From NCBI GenBank assembly GCA_030598165.1, contig JAUVQL010000007.1, positions 1 to 11,381 of the forward strand: 11,381 nucleotides of DNA, given 5' to 3'. This stretch comes from Acidobacteriota bacterium (lineage in GTDB: Bacteria; Acidobacteriota; Vicinamibacteria; Marinacidobacterales; SMYC01). Under the pieces are notes generated by a model. It was not told the DNA's origin. It worked only from the letters and a program-made list of their open reading frames with translations, and did no database searches. How positions within the stretch are numbered: position 1 is the first letter of the stretch; every line of letters begins with the position of its first letter. The position numbers and the translations under genes are program-made. Shown here in pieces: positions 1-7,233 of this stretch.

Positions 1-434
1 CCTCCCGGACCATCGGCACTCACGTAGGAATCGAGTGCTTCCAGCTCTTGCGATAGGTCTTCCACCATACGATGGAGAAGATGCCGTATAGAGAGAATGC
101 CTAGGACCTTGCATTGGTCATCGACAATGGGCAGATGACGAAAGTGATGGGTGTCCATGATCGACAAGGCCTCACTAGGATTCGTATCCCGGTGTGCGAC
201 CTCCACCTGTGAGCTCATCACTTCGCCTACTTTCGTCTTATCGGCGGGCAGGCATTTCGCCGCCACACGCTTCATGACATCACGTTCGGTGAAGATCCCT
301 TTTATTTCTCCGTCGTCATCGACAACAACGACTGCGCCGACCCCAACGTCGACCATCATGAAGACCGCCTCCTGCACGGTGCCATCTGGCGACACGGTAG
401 GTGCTGGAACACGGGCCAACTTGAGTATATTCAT
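1..434 (-). CDS. Twin CBS-domain protein (3' end outside window)
   Basis: The start is ATG at 434-432, with GGAGG (complement of 442-446) 7 nt upstream. The frame stays open to the window edge (144 codons), so the C-terminus is missing or nearly so. Two CBS domains are visible. The first, at residues about 7-62, contains GVGAVVVVDDDGEIKGIFTE followed by RDVMKR. The second, at about 72-127, contains VMSSQVEVA, FRHLPIVDD and LGILSIRHLL. The G-x-x-x-x-RD and HLPIVD-x(n)-GILS patterns are typical. CBS pairs (Bateman modules) bind adenosyl nucleotides and usually regulate a partner. No catalytic or membrane domain is present in the visible part, so this looks like a stand-alone cytosolic CBS regulator. 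It is divergent from the plus-strand signalling genes, with about 400 bp between the starts. The ligand and partner are unknown. Confidence 0.93.
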   Translation of the reverse strand, partial: MNILKLARVPAPTVSPDGTVQEAVFMMVDVGVGAVVVVDDDGEIKGIFTERDVMKRVAAKCLPADKTKVGEVMSSQVEVAHRDTNPSEALSIMDTHHFRHLPIVDDQCKVLGILSIRHLLHRMVEDLSQELEALDSYVSADGPG

Positions 435-839
435 CTACTATCCTCCACATCCAGGGTCGCAGAATATCAGAGGTCGTTTGGCGGAGCAAGACTCAGCCAC
501 CGTTGTGGCATTGAGGCATTTCACACACTTCAGGGCTTTTTTTCTTGTGACTAACAACATTTCCTTCCATGAGAGTTGGTTAGCCGGAAGTGCTGCTTCG
601 TAAGTGCCAGTTCGGTCCACATTTTGGAGGTTTGGAAAGACGTTTAGTCAGGCTGTTGGATGTCTGAGCGTGGCATGCCACTTGCTACGCCTAGCTTTTG
701 ATGCGGAAGCGACGCTCCACGGTTCGGTTACTGGTTACCCTCGGTGAAGCATTTGACCTATGTCAACGATCGGGGTTTTCGCCTATGACCATCCCATTCC
801 GAGTCCCTTCTGTTCATTGAGATGCCAGGAGAATCCACG
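435..839. other. Divergent intergenic region
   Basis: About 400 bp separates the divergent CBS and receiver-USP genes. It holds a CRP/FNR-like palindrome (753-766) and a perfect 12-nt palindrome GTGGCATGCCAC (670-681) of unknown meaning. It also holds a possible tiny minus-strand reading frame (ATG at 560, TAG at 440-438) that ends in the CBS gene's ribosome-binding region and has five cysteines in 40 codons. I see no RNA gene and no well-spaced sigma-70 promoter. Confidence 0.6.
753..766. promoter_or_regulatory. CRP/FNR-family-type operator palindrome
   Basis: TTGACCTATGTCAA is a perfect 5-4-5 inverted repeat (TTGAC-N4-GTCAA). Its layout matches the TTGAT-N4-ATCAA boxes bound by FNR/FixK/DNR-type regulators of the CRP/FNR superfamily. 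Its centre is about 80 nt upstream of the receiver-USP start codon, a plausible distance for an activator site. No clear -10 hexamer sits at the classic class II distance, so the regulator and the direction of control are inferred. It could in principle also act on the divergent CBS gene. Confidence 0.5.
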
Positions 840-1712
840 ATGGAAGACATTAGAGTTCTTCTTGTAGACGATGAGCAGGAGTTAATCGATGTTCTCTCCG
901 CCCGCCTAGAGACCCGGGGATTCCAAGTAGATACAGCTATGAGCGGCGACGAAGCCCTCATCAGGCTGCAGGACAAAGATTACGACGTAGTCATATTGGA
1001 CGTCTTCATGCCCGGCAAGGACGGAATTCAAACCTTGAAGGAGATGAGGGCGCTCAAACCCCTCACAGAAGTCATAATGCTCTCGGGGAACGCCACTCTG
1101 GAAACGGCTATCGAGGGGATGCAGTACGGTGCCTTTGATTTCCTCGTCAAACCGGCGGACATGGCGGACCTCGTCGAGAAGCTCAACAAAGGCCTCGCCC
1201 GCAAGGCTGAGCACGAAGAGCGTATCCGCAAGGCTGGATTTATAAAGGAGCAAATGCTCGGTCCCGCCGACGTCCCAGCGGTTGAGGCAACCTATGAGAC
1301 AACCGGATTGTCCGAGGATCTGCCGGACGACACCGGACGACTCCTGGTGATAGGCAGGGAAAGTGATTTTTCACAGGAGCTCATCCAATATGCATTGGAG
1401 ATATCCCATCGGATGTCTTATGCGATCCTCGCCATGAACGTAGCCGGTTTCAACAACGAGTCTTTCAAGCAGTTCCCCAAAGCGCGGGAAAGAGTTTGTC
1501 AAGAGTTCCAAGAGATTTCCGAGAAAAATGCTTCGCTGTTCAAGCGGGCCGCCAGAAAAAAGGCAATCCCTTTCGCCCATACTGTCAAACTCAATGAACA
1601 GGACGAGGCGATAGACGAAGTGATCAAAGAAACAGGCTACATCGACTATGTAGTCTCCGAAGCCGATGAAGGACCGAACAAGGGAGAGATCGTGGCCTAC
1701 TGCCCCATGTAA
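840..1712 (+). CDS. Response regulator: receiver domain fused to a USP-like domain
   Basis: The 290-residue product has an N-terminal receiver domain (about 3-120): acidic pocket VDDE (D10, D11), phospho-acceptor D54 in VILDVFMPG, switch residue S82 (MLSGNA) and K104 in FLVKP. All core residues are intact. After a linker (about 125-165), residues 166-290 form an alpha/beta domain resembling universal stress proteins: strand GRLLVIGRE, a long helix, strand YAILAMNVAGF, and then LFKRAARKKAIPF with a final DYVVSEADE. The USP match is by pattern only and is divergent; I do not see an ATP-binding G-x2-G-x9-G-S motif. No DNA-binding domain is present. I chose ATG 840 because AGGAG (827-831) lies 8 nt upstream; an in-frame ATG at 822 has no such site. 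It is probably the first gene of the plus-strand cluster and a stress or allosteric output for its kinase. Confidence 0.9.
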   Translation: MEDIRVLLVDDEQELIDVLSARLETRGFQVDTAMSGDEALIRLQDKDYDVVILDVFMPGKDGIQTLKEMRALKPLTEVIMLSGNATLETAIEGMQYGAFDFLVKPADMADLVEKLNKGLARKAEHEERIRKAGFIKEQMLGPADVPAVEATYETTGLSEDLPDDTGRLLVIGRESDFSQELIQYALEISHRMSYAILAMNVAGFNNESFKQFPKARERVCQEFQEISEKNASLFKRAARKKAIPFAHTVKLNEQDEAIDEVIKETGYIDYVVSEADEGPNKGEIVAYCPM

Positions 1713-1716
1713 GAAG

Positions 1717-1766
1717 TGGCCAGTTCGTAGGCCAGGCTGTGCCTGGCAATTTCGGTCCACTGGCCA
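1717..1766. repeat. Nested stem-loop containing a REP-like palindrome
   Basis: An outer stem TGGCCAGT (1717-1724) / ACTGGCCA (1759-1766) encloses an inner stem GCCAGGC (1731-1737), loop TGT, GCCTGGC (1741-1747). Neither stem is followed by a T-run, so this is not a standard terminator. The inner 26 nt (1726-1751) recur in inverted orientation at 7891-7916 with one compensatory stem change. It lies just downstream of the receiver-USP stop codon and may affect mRNA stability or partial read-through to the downstream genes. Confidence 0.65.
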
Positions 1767-1816
1767 AAACAGAGGCCAGTAATCAGTAATGAGTGACCAG
1801 TAAAGGGTAGAAGCCA

Positions 1817-1915
1817 ATGGATGTCTATTTCTATTTGAAGTTGCTCTTGATCTTCTTTGTCTTCTTTCTTTGTTACTGGTTTCGTGCCGAGAACCAAAAA
1901 AAGACGAAGGATTGA
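1817..1915 (+). CDS. Small single-span membrane protein (32 aa)
   Basis: The ATG at 1817 has AAGGG (1803-1807) 9 nt upstream and the frame ends with TGA at 1913-1915. The product starts MDVYFYLK, continues with an almost uninterrupted hydrophobic stretch (about residues 3-22, rich in Leu, Phe and Ile, ending CYWF) and finishes with a charged tail, RAENQKKTKD. This is the layout of a single-span small protein with a positive-inside C-terminus. It sits 64 nt before the transporter start and is on the same strand, so it could be an accessory subunit or regulator of that transporter. I do not recognise the family. Support comes from the ribosome-binding site, composition and position; conservation has not been tested. 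Confidence 0.55.
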   Translation: MDVYFYLKLLLIFFVFFLCYWFRAENQKKTKD

Positions 1916-1979
1916 ATGCCGGACCACGAGACGTTCCGGCTCAAAGATCTCTGCGGCCTCTCTGATATAGGTAAATGTG

Positions 1980-3794
1980 ATGACCCCTGAAATGACACTG
2001 ACGATGCTCGTCCTGGCGTTCGCCGTCTGGATGTTCGTCTCAGAATGGGTGCGCGTCGACGTAGTCGGGATCATCATGATGGTCATGCTTCCCCTCTTAG
2101 GATTGATCTCTCCAAGGGAAGCCTTTGTTGGCCTGAGCAGTAATGCCGTCGTTTCAATCATTGCCGTCATCATCATCGGCGCAGGGCTGGACAAGACAGG
2201 CGTCATGAATCAAGTGGCTCGCCCGATCATCCGACTTGCCGGCAAGAGTGAGACCCGGATCATGGTGTTGATCTCCGGTACCGTCGGAGTCATTTCCAGC
2301 ATGATGCAAAACATAGGGGCGGCGGCGCTATTCCTGCCTGCGGCCCTGCGTATTTCGAAGCGGGTCGGCGTGCCGGTCTCCCGGATTCTCATGCCCATGG
2401 GCTTCTGCGCCATCATTGGTGGCACCTTGACTCTGGTTGGCGCGAGTCCGACGATTCTCCTCAATGATCTGTTGGTATTGGAAGGCCAACGACTCGAGCC
2501 TTTTGGGTTGTTCACTCAGACACCGATCGGTATATGTCTCCTCACCTCCGCCCTCCTCTACTTTGCACTCTTTGGGCGCTTCGTCCTCCCTACCAGTGGA
2601 GGAGAGGCAGATAAAGGAGTCACTGCCGCTTTGTTGGAAGAATACCGAGCCCTTGAAATGACGTGGGAGGTCCACGTACCCAAGACCTACTCCGGCGACA
2701 AGACACTCGGCCAGCTCGCTCTCCAAAACAAGTTTCTCGTGACGATCGTAGCCATTCATCACGCAGCTCAAAGAAAGGAAAACCTGGTCCCACGGAGCAC
2801 AGACATCGTAGCATCCAACGACGACCTTGCTGTGGTGGGTAGAGAGCGCAACATCCGTGCACTCGCCAAAGAGCTCGGCTGGGAGCTCAAAGAGGGACTG
2901 GATGTCTTCGCGGAGACCCTGTCGCGCACCAACGCGGGTATGGCGGAGACCATCGTTTCCCCCCGTTCAGAGGTGATCGGCAAGACTATGAGCGAATCCA
3001 ACCTCAAGGGTCGTTACCAACTCAATCCCATTGCACTCGTTCGCAGTAGAAAGGCCTTCTATAGCGGTCACACACACATCCCCCTTCAAATGGGCGACGC
3101 TATTTTGATGCAGGGACTGTGGGAGAAGTTCCACCGGCTGAAGAACCTGCCCCAGCCGCGGCTACTGACGTTCTCGACGCCCTTGGAAGGGGAGATCATG
3201 CGTCCCCAGAAGGCCAAATTGGCCGTCTTCTGGTTGGCGGTGGCGCTCGCTCAAATCATCTTCTTCAAAGTCACGCTCTCCGTGGCATTGATGTCCGGTG
3301 CCTTAGGCATGATCATCACTGGCGTACTTTCCATCGACGAGGCCTACCGGTCCGTCGACTGGATGACCGTTTTTCTACTGGCAGGACTGATACCGCTAGG
3401 GTTCGCTTTCGAGAAAACCGGCACCGCGGCATTCATCGCCACTGGTGTTCTCAAACTCATCGGCGAGGTCACGCCCATCGTACTCCTGGCCGTTGTTGGG
3501 ATCATGACGTCGTTCTTTACATTGGTGATTTCCAACGTTGGGGCAACCGTTCTTTTGGTGCCCCTGTGCATGAACATGGCCGTAATGGCGGGCGCCGACC
3601 CGCGCATGGCAGCGCTGGTCGTTGGACTGTCCGCCTCCAACACGTTCATCTTGCCGACACATCAAGTCAACGCGCTCATCATGAGACCGGGCAGCTACCG
3701 CACGGTGGACTACACCAGAGCCGGTGCCATCATGACCGTGATATTCTTGGCAGTGGAGCTCACCGTCATTTACTTCTTTTATGGAGTGAGCTAA
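1980..3794 (+). CDS. DASS/SLC13-family anion transporter with two RCK_C (TrkA-C) domains
   Basis: This 604-residue inner-membrane protein probably moves an anion (sulfate, dicarboxylate or similar) with Na+ or H+. Residues about 8-205 and 410-604 are two hydrophobic halves. The first half has QNIGAAALFLP (110-120) and GGTLTLVGASPTIL (147-160). The second half has SNVGATVLLVP (518-528) and SASNTFILPTHQVNALI (551-567). These are the paired re-entrant motifs of the SLC13/DASS fold, including the Pro-x2-His-x2-Asn signature before RPGSY. Between the halves are two cytosolic RCK_C-like domains (about 220-298 and 318-388), each ending in a D-x-L/I-x-V/M-x-G pattern (DDLAVVGRE; GDAILMQG). This is known architecture for bacterial SLC13-like permeases. 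I chose ATG 1980 because AGG (1969-1971) lies 8 nt upstream; GTG 1977 and ATG 1992 are alternatives. Substrate and coupling ion cannot be read from the sequence. Confidence 0.92.
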   Translation: MTPEMTLTMLVLAFAVWMFVSEWVRVDVVGIIMMVMLPLLGLISPREAFVGLSSNAVVSIIAVIIIGAGLDKTGVMNQVARPIIRLAGKSETRIMVLISGTVGVISSMMQNIGAAALFLPAALRISKRVGVPVSRILMPMGFCAIIGGTLTLVGASPTILLNDLLVLEGQRLEPFGLFTQTPIGICLLTSALLYFALFGRFVLPTSGGEADKGVTAALLEEYRALEMTWEVHVPKTYSGDKTLGQLALQNKFLVTIVAIHHAAQRKENLVPRSTDIVASNDDLAVVGRERNIRALAKELGWELKEGLDVFAETLSRTNAGMAETIVSPRSEVIGKTMSESNLKGRYQLNPIALVRSRKAFYSGHTHIPLQMGDAILMQGLWEKFHRLKNLPQPRLLTFSTPLEGEIMRPQKAKLAVFWLAVALAQIIFFKVTLSVALMSGALGMIITGVLSIDEAYRSVDWMTVFLLAGLIPLGFAFEKTGTAAFIATGVLKLIGEVTPIVLLAVVGIMTSFFTLVISNVGATVLLVPLCMNMAVMAGADPRMAALVVGLSASNTFILPTHQVNALIMRPGSYRTVDYTRAGAIMTVIFLAVELTVIYFFYGVS

Positions 3795-3846
3795 GGAACC
3801 CGCTAGTGGATGACAGATCATTGCAATCAGAAACAAGGATCTCAAA

Positions 3847-5082
3847 GTGGCCATCGTAACGTTATTCAGCGGAACCTATTGCCACGGCGAAGAAATTGTT
3901 GAAGCCGTTGCAGAGCAGCTCGGATATGATCAAATTGCCGACGAGGTCATCGAAGAGACTATCAAGCGTTTCGACATCTCCGAAGAAAACCTGCATCGGA
4001 CTATTTCCGGGCCGCCGTTTTTCTGGAACAATTTCACCCATGAACGGGAGAAAAACCTAGCCTGTTTGAAGGTTGTTCTTGCCGAGCTCATCCAGGACGA
4101 CGACAAGTTGATTTACGGTTTCCTGAGCCATCTCGTCCCCTCGGACATTTCGCACGCGCTCCGGGTCTGTATCATCGCCAACTTCCCTTACCGCATCGAA
4201 CGGGCGATGGAAGAGACCGGAAAATCCGAGAAGGAGGTTACGAAGCTTCTTCGCAAGAATTACGAAGAGCGCCTGCAATGGACCCAATTTCTCTTCGACA
4301 AGGCACCCTATGACGAGAGCCTCTACGATCTAGTCGTCCCCATGCAAGAGACGACTGTCGAAGAGGCCACCAAGCTCATTGGTGATACCGCCAAAAGCGA
4401 GCCACTTCAAACCACTGCGCTATCGAAACTTGCAGCTCGTGACTTTTCTTTGGCCGCTCGAGTCAACCTTGAACTCATCAAAGCCAATCACGACGTCGGC
4501 GTCATCGCCACGCACGGCGAAGTGACCATCTCTATCAATCACCACATCATGCGAATGAAGCAGCACCAGGAAGAGCTGAAGAAAATCGCGTCGCAAGTCC
4601 CTGGTGTCAGCGACGTCAAAACCGAACTAGGGCCAAAATACCGTGCACCTGCGATTAATCCCATGGCAAATGTAGCATTACCACCGAAGATCCTCCTCGT
4701 GGACGACGAAAAAGAATTCGTCCAGACTCTCTCAGAACGACTCCAAACACGCCAACTTCCTGCCTCGGTCGTGTATGACGGGCAGCAGGCTCTGGACTAC
4801 CTGGAAAAAGACGTACCCGACGTCATGGTCCTGGACCTGATGATGCCGGGGATAGGCGGAATCGAGCTCCTACGGCGTCTCAAGCGGACGCACCCCAACA
4901 TCGAAGTCATCATATTGACCGGCCATGGTTCCGAGAACGAACAACAGCTGGCTGCGGATCTCGGTGCGTTTGCCTATCTGCAGAAACCTGTCAACATCGA
5001 CGTGCTCGCCGAAGTCATGAGAGAAGCCTACAAAAAAGTCAACGAGGCCGCCGCGGAAATCCAAAAAGACGAATCCGACTAA
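3847..5082 (+). CDS. Cytidylate-kinase-like / BON / receiver fusion protein
   Basis: The 411-residue cytosolic protein has three parts. Residues 1-190 resemble the cytidylate-kinase-like family (AAK26 type), with an N-terminal strand and loop TLFSGTYCHGEEI and LAEKLG-like helix AVAEQLGYDQIADEVI. The loop lacks the GK[ST] of a classical Walker A, so catalytic activity is doubtful. Residues about 195-264 form a BON-like domain (DFSLAARVNLELIKAN, GEVTISI, ASQVPGVSDVKTEL). Residues 279-400 form an intact receiver with acidic pair D286/D287, phospho-acceptor D330 (VLDLMMPG), T358 (ILTGHG) and K380 (LQKP). The GTG start at 3847 has AAGGA (3835-3839) 7 nt upstream. The next gene, the sensor kinase, starts 4 nt after the stop, which suggests co-translation and a phosphotransfer partnership. 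Phosphorylation probably controls the kinase-like/BON part; substrate and partner are unknown. Confidence 0.88.
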   Translation: MAIVTLFSGTYCHGEEIVEAVAEQLGYDQIADEVIEETIKRFDISEENLHRTISGPPFFWNNFTHEREKNLACLKVVLAELIQDDDKLIYGFLSHLVPSDISHALRVCIIANFPYRIERAMEETGKSEKEVTKLLRKNYEERLQWTQFLFDKAPYDESLYDLVVPMQETTVEEATKLIGDTAKSEPLQTTALSKLAARDFSLAARVNLELIKANHDVGVIATHGEVTISINHHIMRMKQHQEELKKIASQVPGVSDVKTELGPKYRAPAINPMANVALPPKILLVDDEKEFVQTLSERLQTRQLPASVVYDGQQALDYLEKDVPDVMVLDLMMPGIGGIELLRRLKRTHPNIEVIILTGHGSENEQQLAADLGAFAYLQKPVNIDVLAEVMREAYKKVNEAAAEIQKDESD

Positions 5083-5086
5083 GCGG

Positions 5087-6856
5087 ATGAAGGACGAAAA
5101 AGCCGTTTCTCGATGGCACATTTCCGAAGAAGGACTGAGGAAAGAGGTGCCGATCGAAGACCTCGAGATCAAACCGCCCCTTCGTGCGGAAGAAACCGAC
5201 ACCTTCAAATCGCGTTACGGTGGCCTTTGGCGCTTATCAGTCGTCGTTACATCTCTTGTCGCCATTTTGCCCCTCGTCATCATGACGGTCATCAATTTCC
5301 TGCATGACCGCGAGGCCAATCGCACAGAGAGCCTCCTCGCCGTCAGCCGGATCCTGACCTCGACCACACGCAGTTTGGAGTTCGTGCTAGAGGAAAGGCG
5401 TGATGCTCTCTCACTGATATTGAGCGAGCGCACTTACTCGTTGCTTGCCGATAAGCTTGGACCCACGCTTGAAAATCTCCAGGCGGCCTTGGGGGGATTT
5501 GTCGATCTTGGATTAATCGACTCCAACGGCAACCAAACCACCTATGTCGGGCCCTACGATCTCAAGGAAAAAAACTACCAGGGCCAAGACTGGTTTCACG
5601 AAGTCCTTCTTCGCGGCGTCTACATTAGTGACGTGTTCATGGGTTACAGGAACTTCCCTCATTTCGTCATTGCTTTCCGAGATCAGAAAGAAAACGGAGA
5701 TTTCTATATCTTGCGAGCGACCATCGACATGGAGCTCATCAACAGCCGCATCAATACCCTCGATATGGATGCCGACACCGACGCTTTCATCATCAACCAT
5801 CACGGCACGCTTCAAACCGCTTCGAAATTTTACGGCGATATTTTAGAAAAGGTCACCGTCGCCGTCCCTCCTTCGACACATGATCCCGAAAACGTCGAGG
5901 AGCGCTGGGAAGACAGTACCTGGGTCATGCAAGGCACGGCCTACATCAAGGATACTCCTTTCATTGTTATGGCCATCAAGAAGCAGACCAACCCGCTACG
6001 GGCTTCGCTCCGCAAAGACTCGGTCATCATTTGGTTCCTCGTCGCAAGTATCGCATTGATCCTGGCCGTGGTAGTGATCAGCTCGAATCGAATGGTCGCG
6101 AGTTTGAGAGAAGCTGACCTGCGCCGTGCAAAAGCACTCCATGACCTCGAGTACACGAACAAACTAGCTACCATCGGACGGATGGCGGCTAGCGTCGCTC
6201 ATGAGATCAACAACCCTTTAGCCATCATCAATGAAGACGCGGGTCTTTTGAAGGACATGGCGACCTTTACCGAGAATTATCCCAACAAGGAAAAGACATT
6301 GAATCTCGTCGCCTCCATCCACAAGTCAGTGGATAGATGCAGCAACGTGACTCATCGTCTCCTGGGTTTTGCCAAGCGAATGGAAGTGCACAAAGAGCCC
6401 ATTGCGCTCGACAAGCTACTAGAAGAAGTCGTGGGCTTCCAGAGAACCGAGATAGTACATCGAAACATCAAGATCGAGTATCATTTTCCAGATGTTGCAC
6501 CGCCCATCGAGAGCGATCGAGGAAAGCTCCAACAAGTCTTTCTCAACATCATCGGCAACGCCTTGGCAGCCGTCGAAGATGCTGGGCTGATCGAGATACG
6601 TCTGGTGCATATCGACGCCCAACACCTCGCCGTCGTCATTACCGACAACGGTACGGGCATCTCCGGGACCGATCTAAAGAACATCTTCGAGCCCTTTTAT
6701 TCGACAAAGGGAGAGTTTGGCACCGGCTTGGGTTTGTCCATAACGCGAGACATCGTCAATAAGCTAGGTGGCACTATAGACGTCCATAGTAAACTGGGAA
6801 GAGGAACAAGTTTCATCGTCACCCTTCCCATCAAAACGAATGTTCAAAGGAGCTAA
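5087..6856 (+). CDS. Membrane sensor histidine kinase with extracytoplasmic Cache-type domain
   Basis: The 589-residue inner-membrane kinase has a cytosolic N-tail (1-47), TM1 (about 48-71) and a periplasmic sensor (about 73-310) of double-Cache type, with QDWFHEVLLRGVYISDVFMG and the following YRNFPHFVIAFRDQ. TM2 (about 312-332) is followed by a short coil with no HAMP domain. The HisKA domain carries H372 in ASVAHEINNPLAI. The HATPase domain has N487/N491 (N box), DNGTGIS (520-526), FEPFYSTKGE and GTGLGLS (545-551). All catalytic motifs are present. Cache sensors bind small molecules such as organic acids or amino acids, but the ligand is not readable here. The start follows the upstream stop by 4 nt with only a weak ribosome-binding site, so translation is probably coupled. 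Likely targets are the receivers encoded on either side of it. Confidence 0.95.
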   Translation: MKDEKAVSRWHISEEGLRKEVPIEDLEIKPPLRAEETDTFKSRYGGLWRLSVVVTSLVAILPLVIMTVINFLHDREANRTESLLAVSRILTSTTRSLEFVLEERRDALSLILSERTYSLLADKLGPTLENLQAALGGFVDLGLIDSNGNQTTYVGPYDLKEKNYQGQDWFHEVLLRGVYISDVFMGYRNFPHFVIAFRDQKENGDFYILRATIDMELINSRINTLDMDADTDAFIINHHGTLQTASKFYGDILEKVTVAVPPSTHDPENVEERWEDSTWVMQGTAYIKDTPFIVMAIKKQTNPLRASLRKDSVIIWFLVASIALILAVVVISSNRMVASLREADLRRAKALHDLEYTNKLATIGRMAASVAHEINNPLAIINEDAGLLKDMATFTENYPNKEKTLNLVASIHKSVDRCSNVTHRLLGFAKRMEVHKEPIALDKLLEEVVGFQRTEIVHRNIKIEYHFPDVAPPIESDRGKLQQVFLNIIGNALAAVEDAGLIEIRLVHIDAQHLAVVITDNGTGISGTDLKNIFEPFYSTKGEFGTGLGLSITRDIVNKLGGTIDVHSKLGRGTSFIVTLPIKTNVQRS

Positions 6857-6858
6857 CG

Positions 6859-7233
6859 GTGGGCGTGAGCGAATTGCGAGTTCTGCTCGTTGACGACGAG
6901 GAAGAGTTAGTCTCCGCGCTGGTCGAACGACTCGACTACCGTGGTATCGAAGCCAAATATGCCCTGAACGGTCCGCAAGCCATTGAAATGATTCAAGAGG
7001 AGAGCTTCGATGTCGTCGTCCTGGATCTAAAACTACCGGGGATGAGTGGCGTGGAAGTCCACAACATTTTAAAGAAAGAGCACCCGGACCTGCCGGTTGT
7101 CTTAATCACGGGTCATGGCGCCCCGGCAGATCAAATTCAAGAGAGGTCGGGCGAGCACTACGATTTCCTCGAAAAGCCAATAGGTCTGGCAGTCCTCATC
7201 GAGAAAATCAAGGAGGTCGCTCGGAAACCGTGA
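6859..7233 (+). CDS. Stand-alone receiver-domain response regulator
   Basis: The 124-residue product is just one receiver domain: acidic pair D12/D13, phospho-acceptor D56 (VVVLDLKLPG), T84 (LITGHG) and K106 (FLEKP). No output domain follows, so it would act CheY-like, as a phosphate shuttle or through protein contacts. The GTG start at 6859 lies 6 nt after AAGGAG (6847-6852), which overlaps the end of the kinase gene, and only 2 nt separate that stop from this start. Its stop overlaps the next gene's GTG. This tight packing suggests it belongs to a phosphorelay with the adjacent kinase and the kinase-like protein. Confidence 0.94.
   Translation: MGVSELRVLLVDDEEELVSALVERLDYRGIEAKYALNGPQAIEMIQEESFDVVVLDLKLPGMSGVEVHNILKKEHPDLPVVLITGHGAPADQIQERSGEHYDFLEKPIGLAVLIEKIKEVARKP

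Noticed and set aside
151..603. Plus-strand open frame of 150 codons at the left end
   Set aside because: It overlaps the minus-strand CBS gene, which has real domain motifs and a good ribosome-binding site; the product is low-complexity Ser/Thr-rich.
753..789. TTGACC (753-758) with TATGAC (784-789) as a sigma-70 promoter
   Set aside because: The 25-nt spacing is far too long.
822..839. Upstream ATG 822 as start of the receiver-USP protein
   Set aside because: The AGGAG site at 827-831 lies inside it and is well spaced for ATG 840, and the receiver fold begins right after 840.
1916..1990. 24-codon frame from ATG 1916, just after the small membrane protein stop and overlapping the transporter start
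   Set aside because: No ribosome-binding site of its own and no recognisable composition; more likely untranslated spacer.
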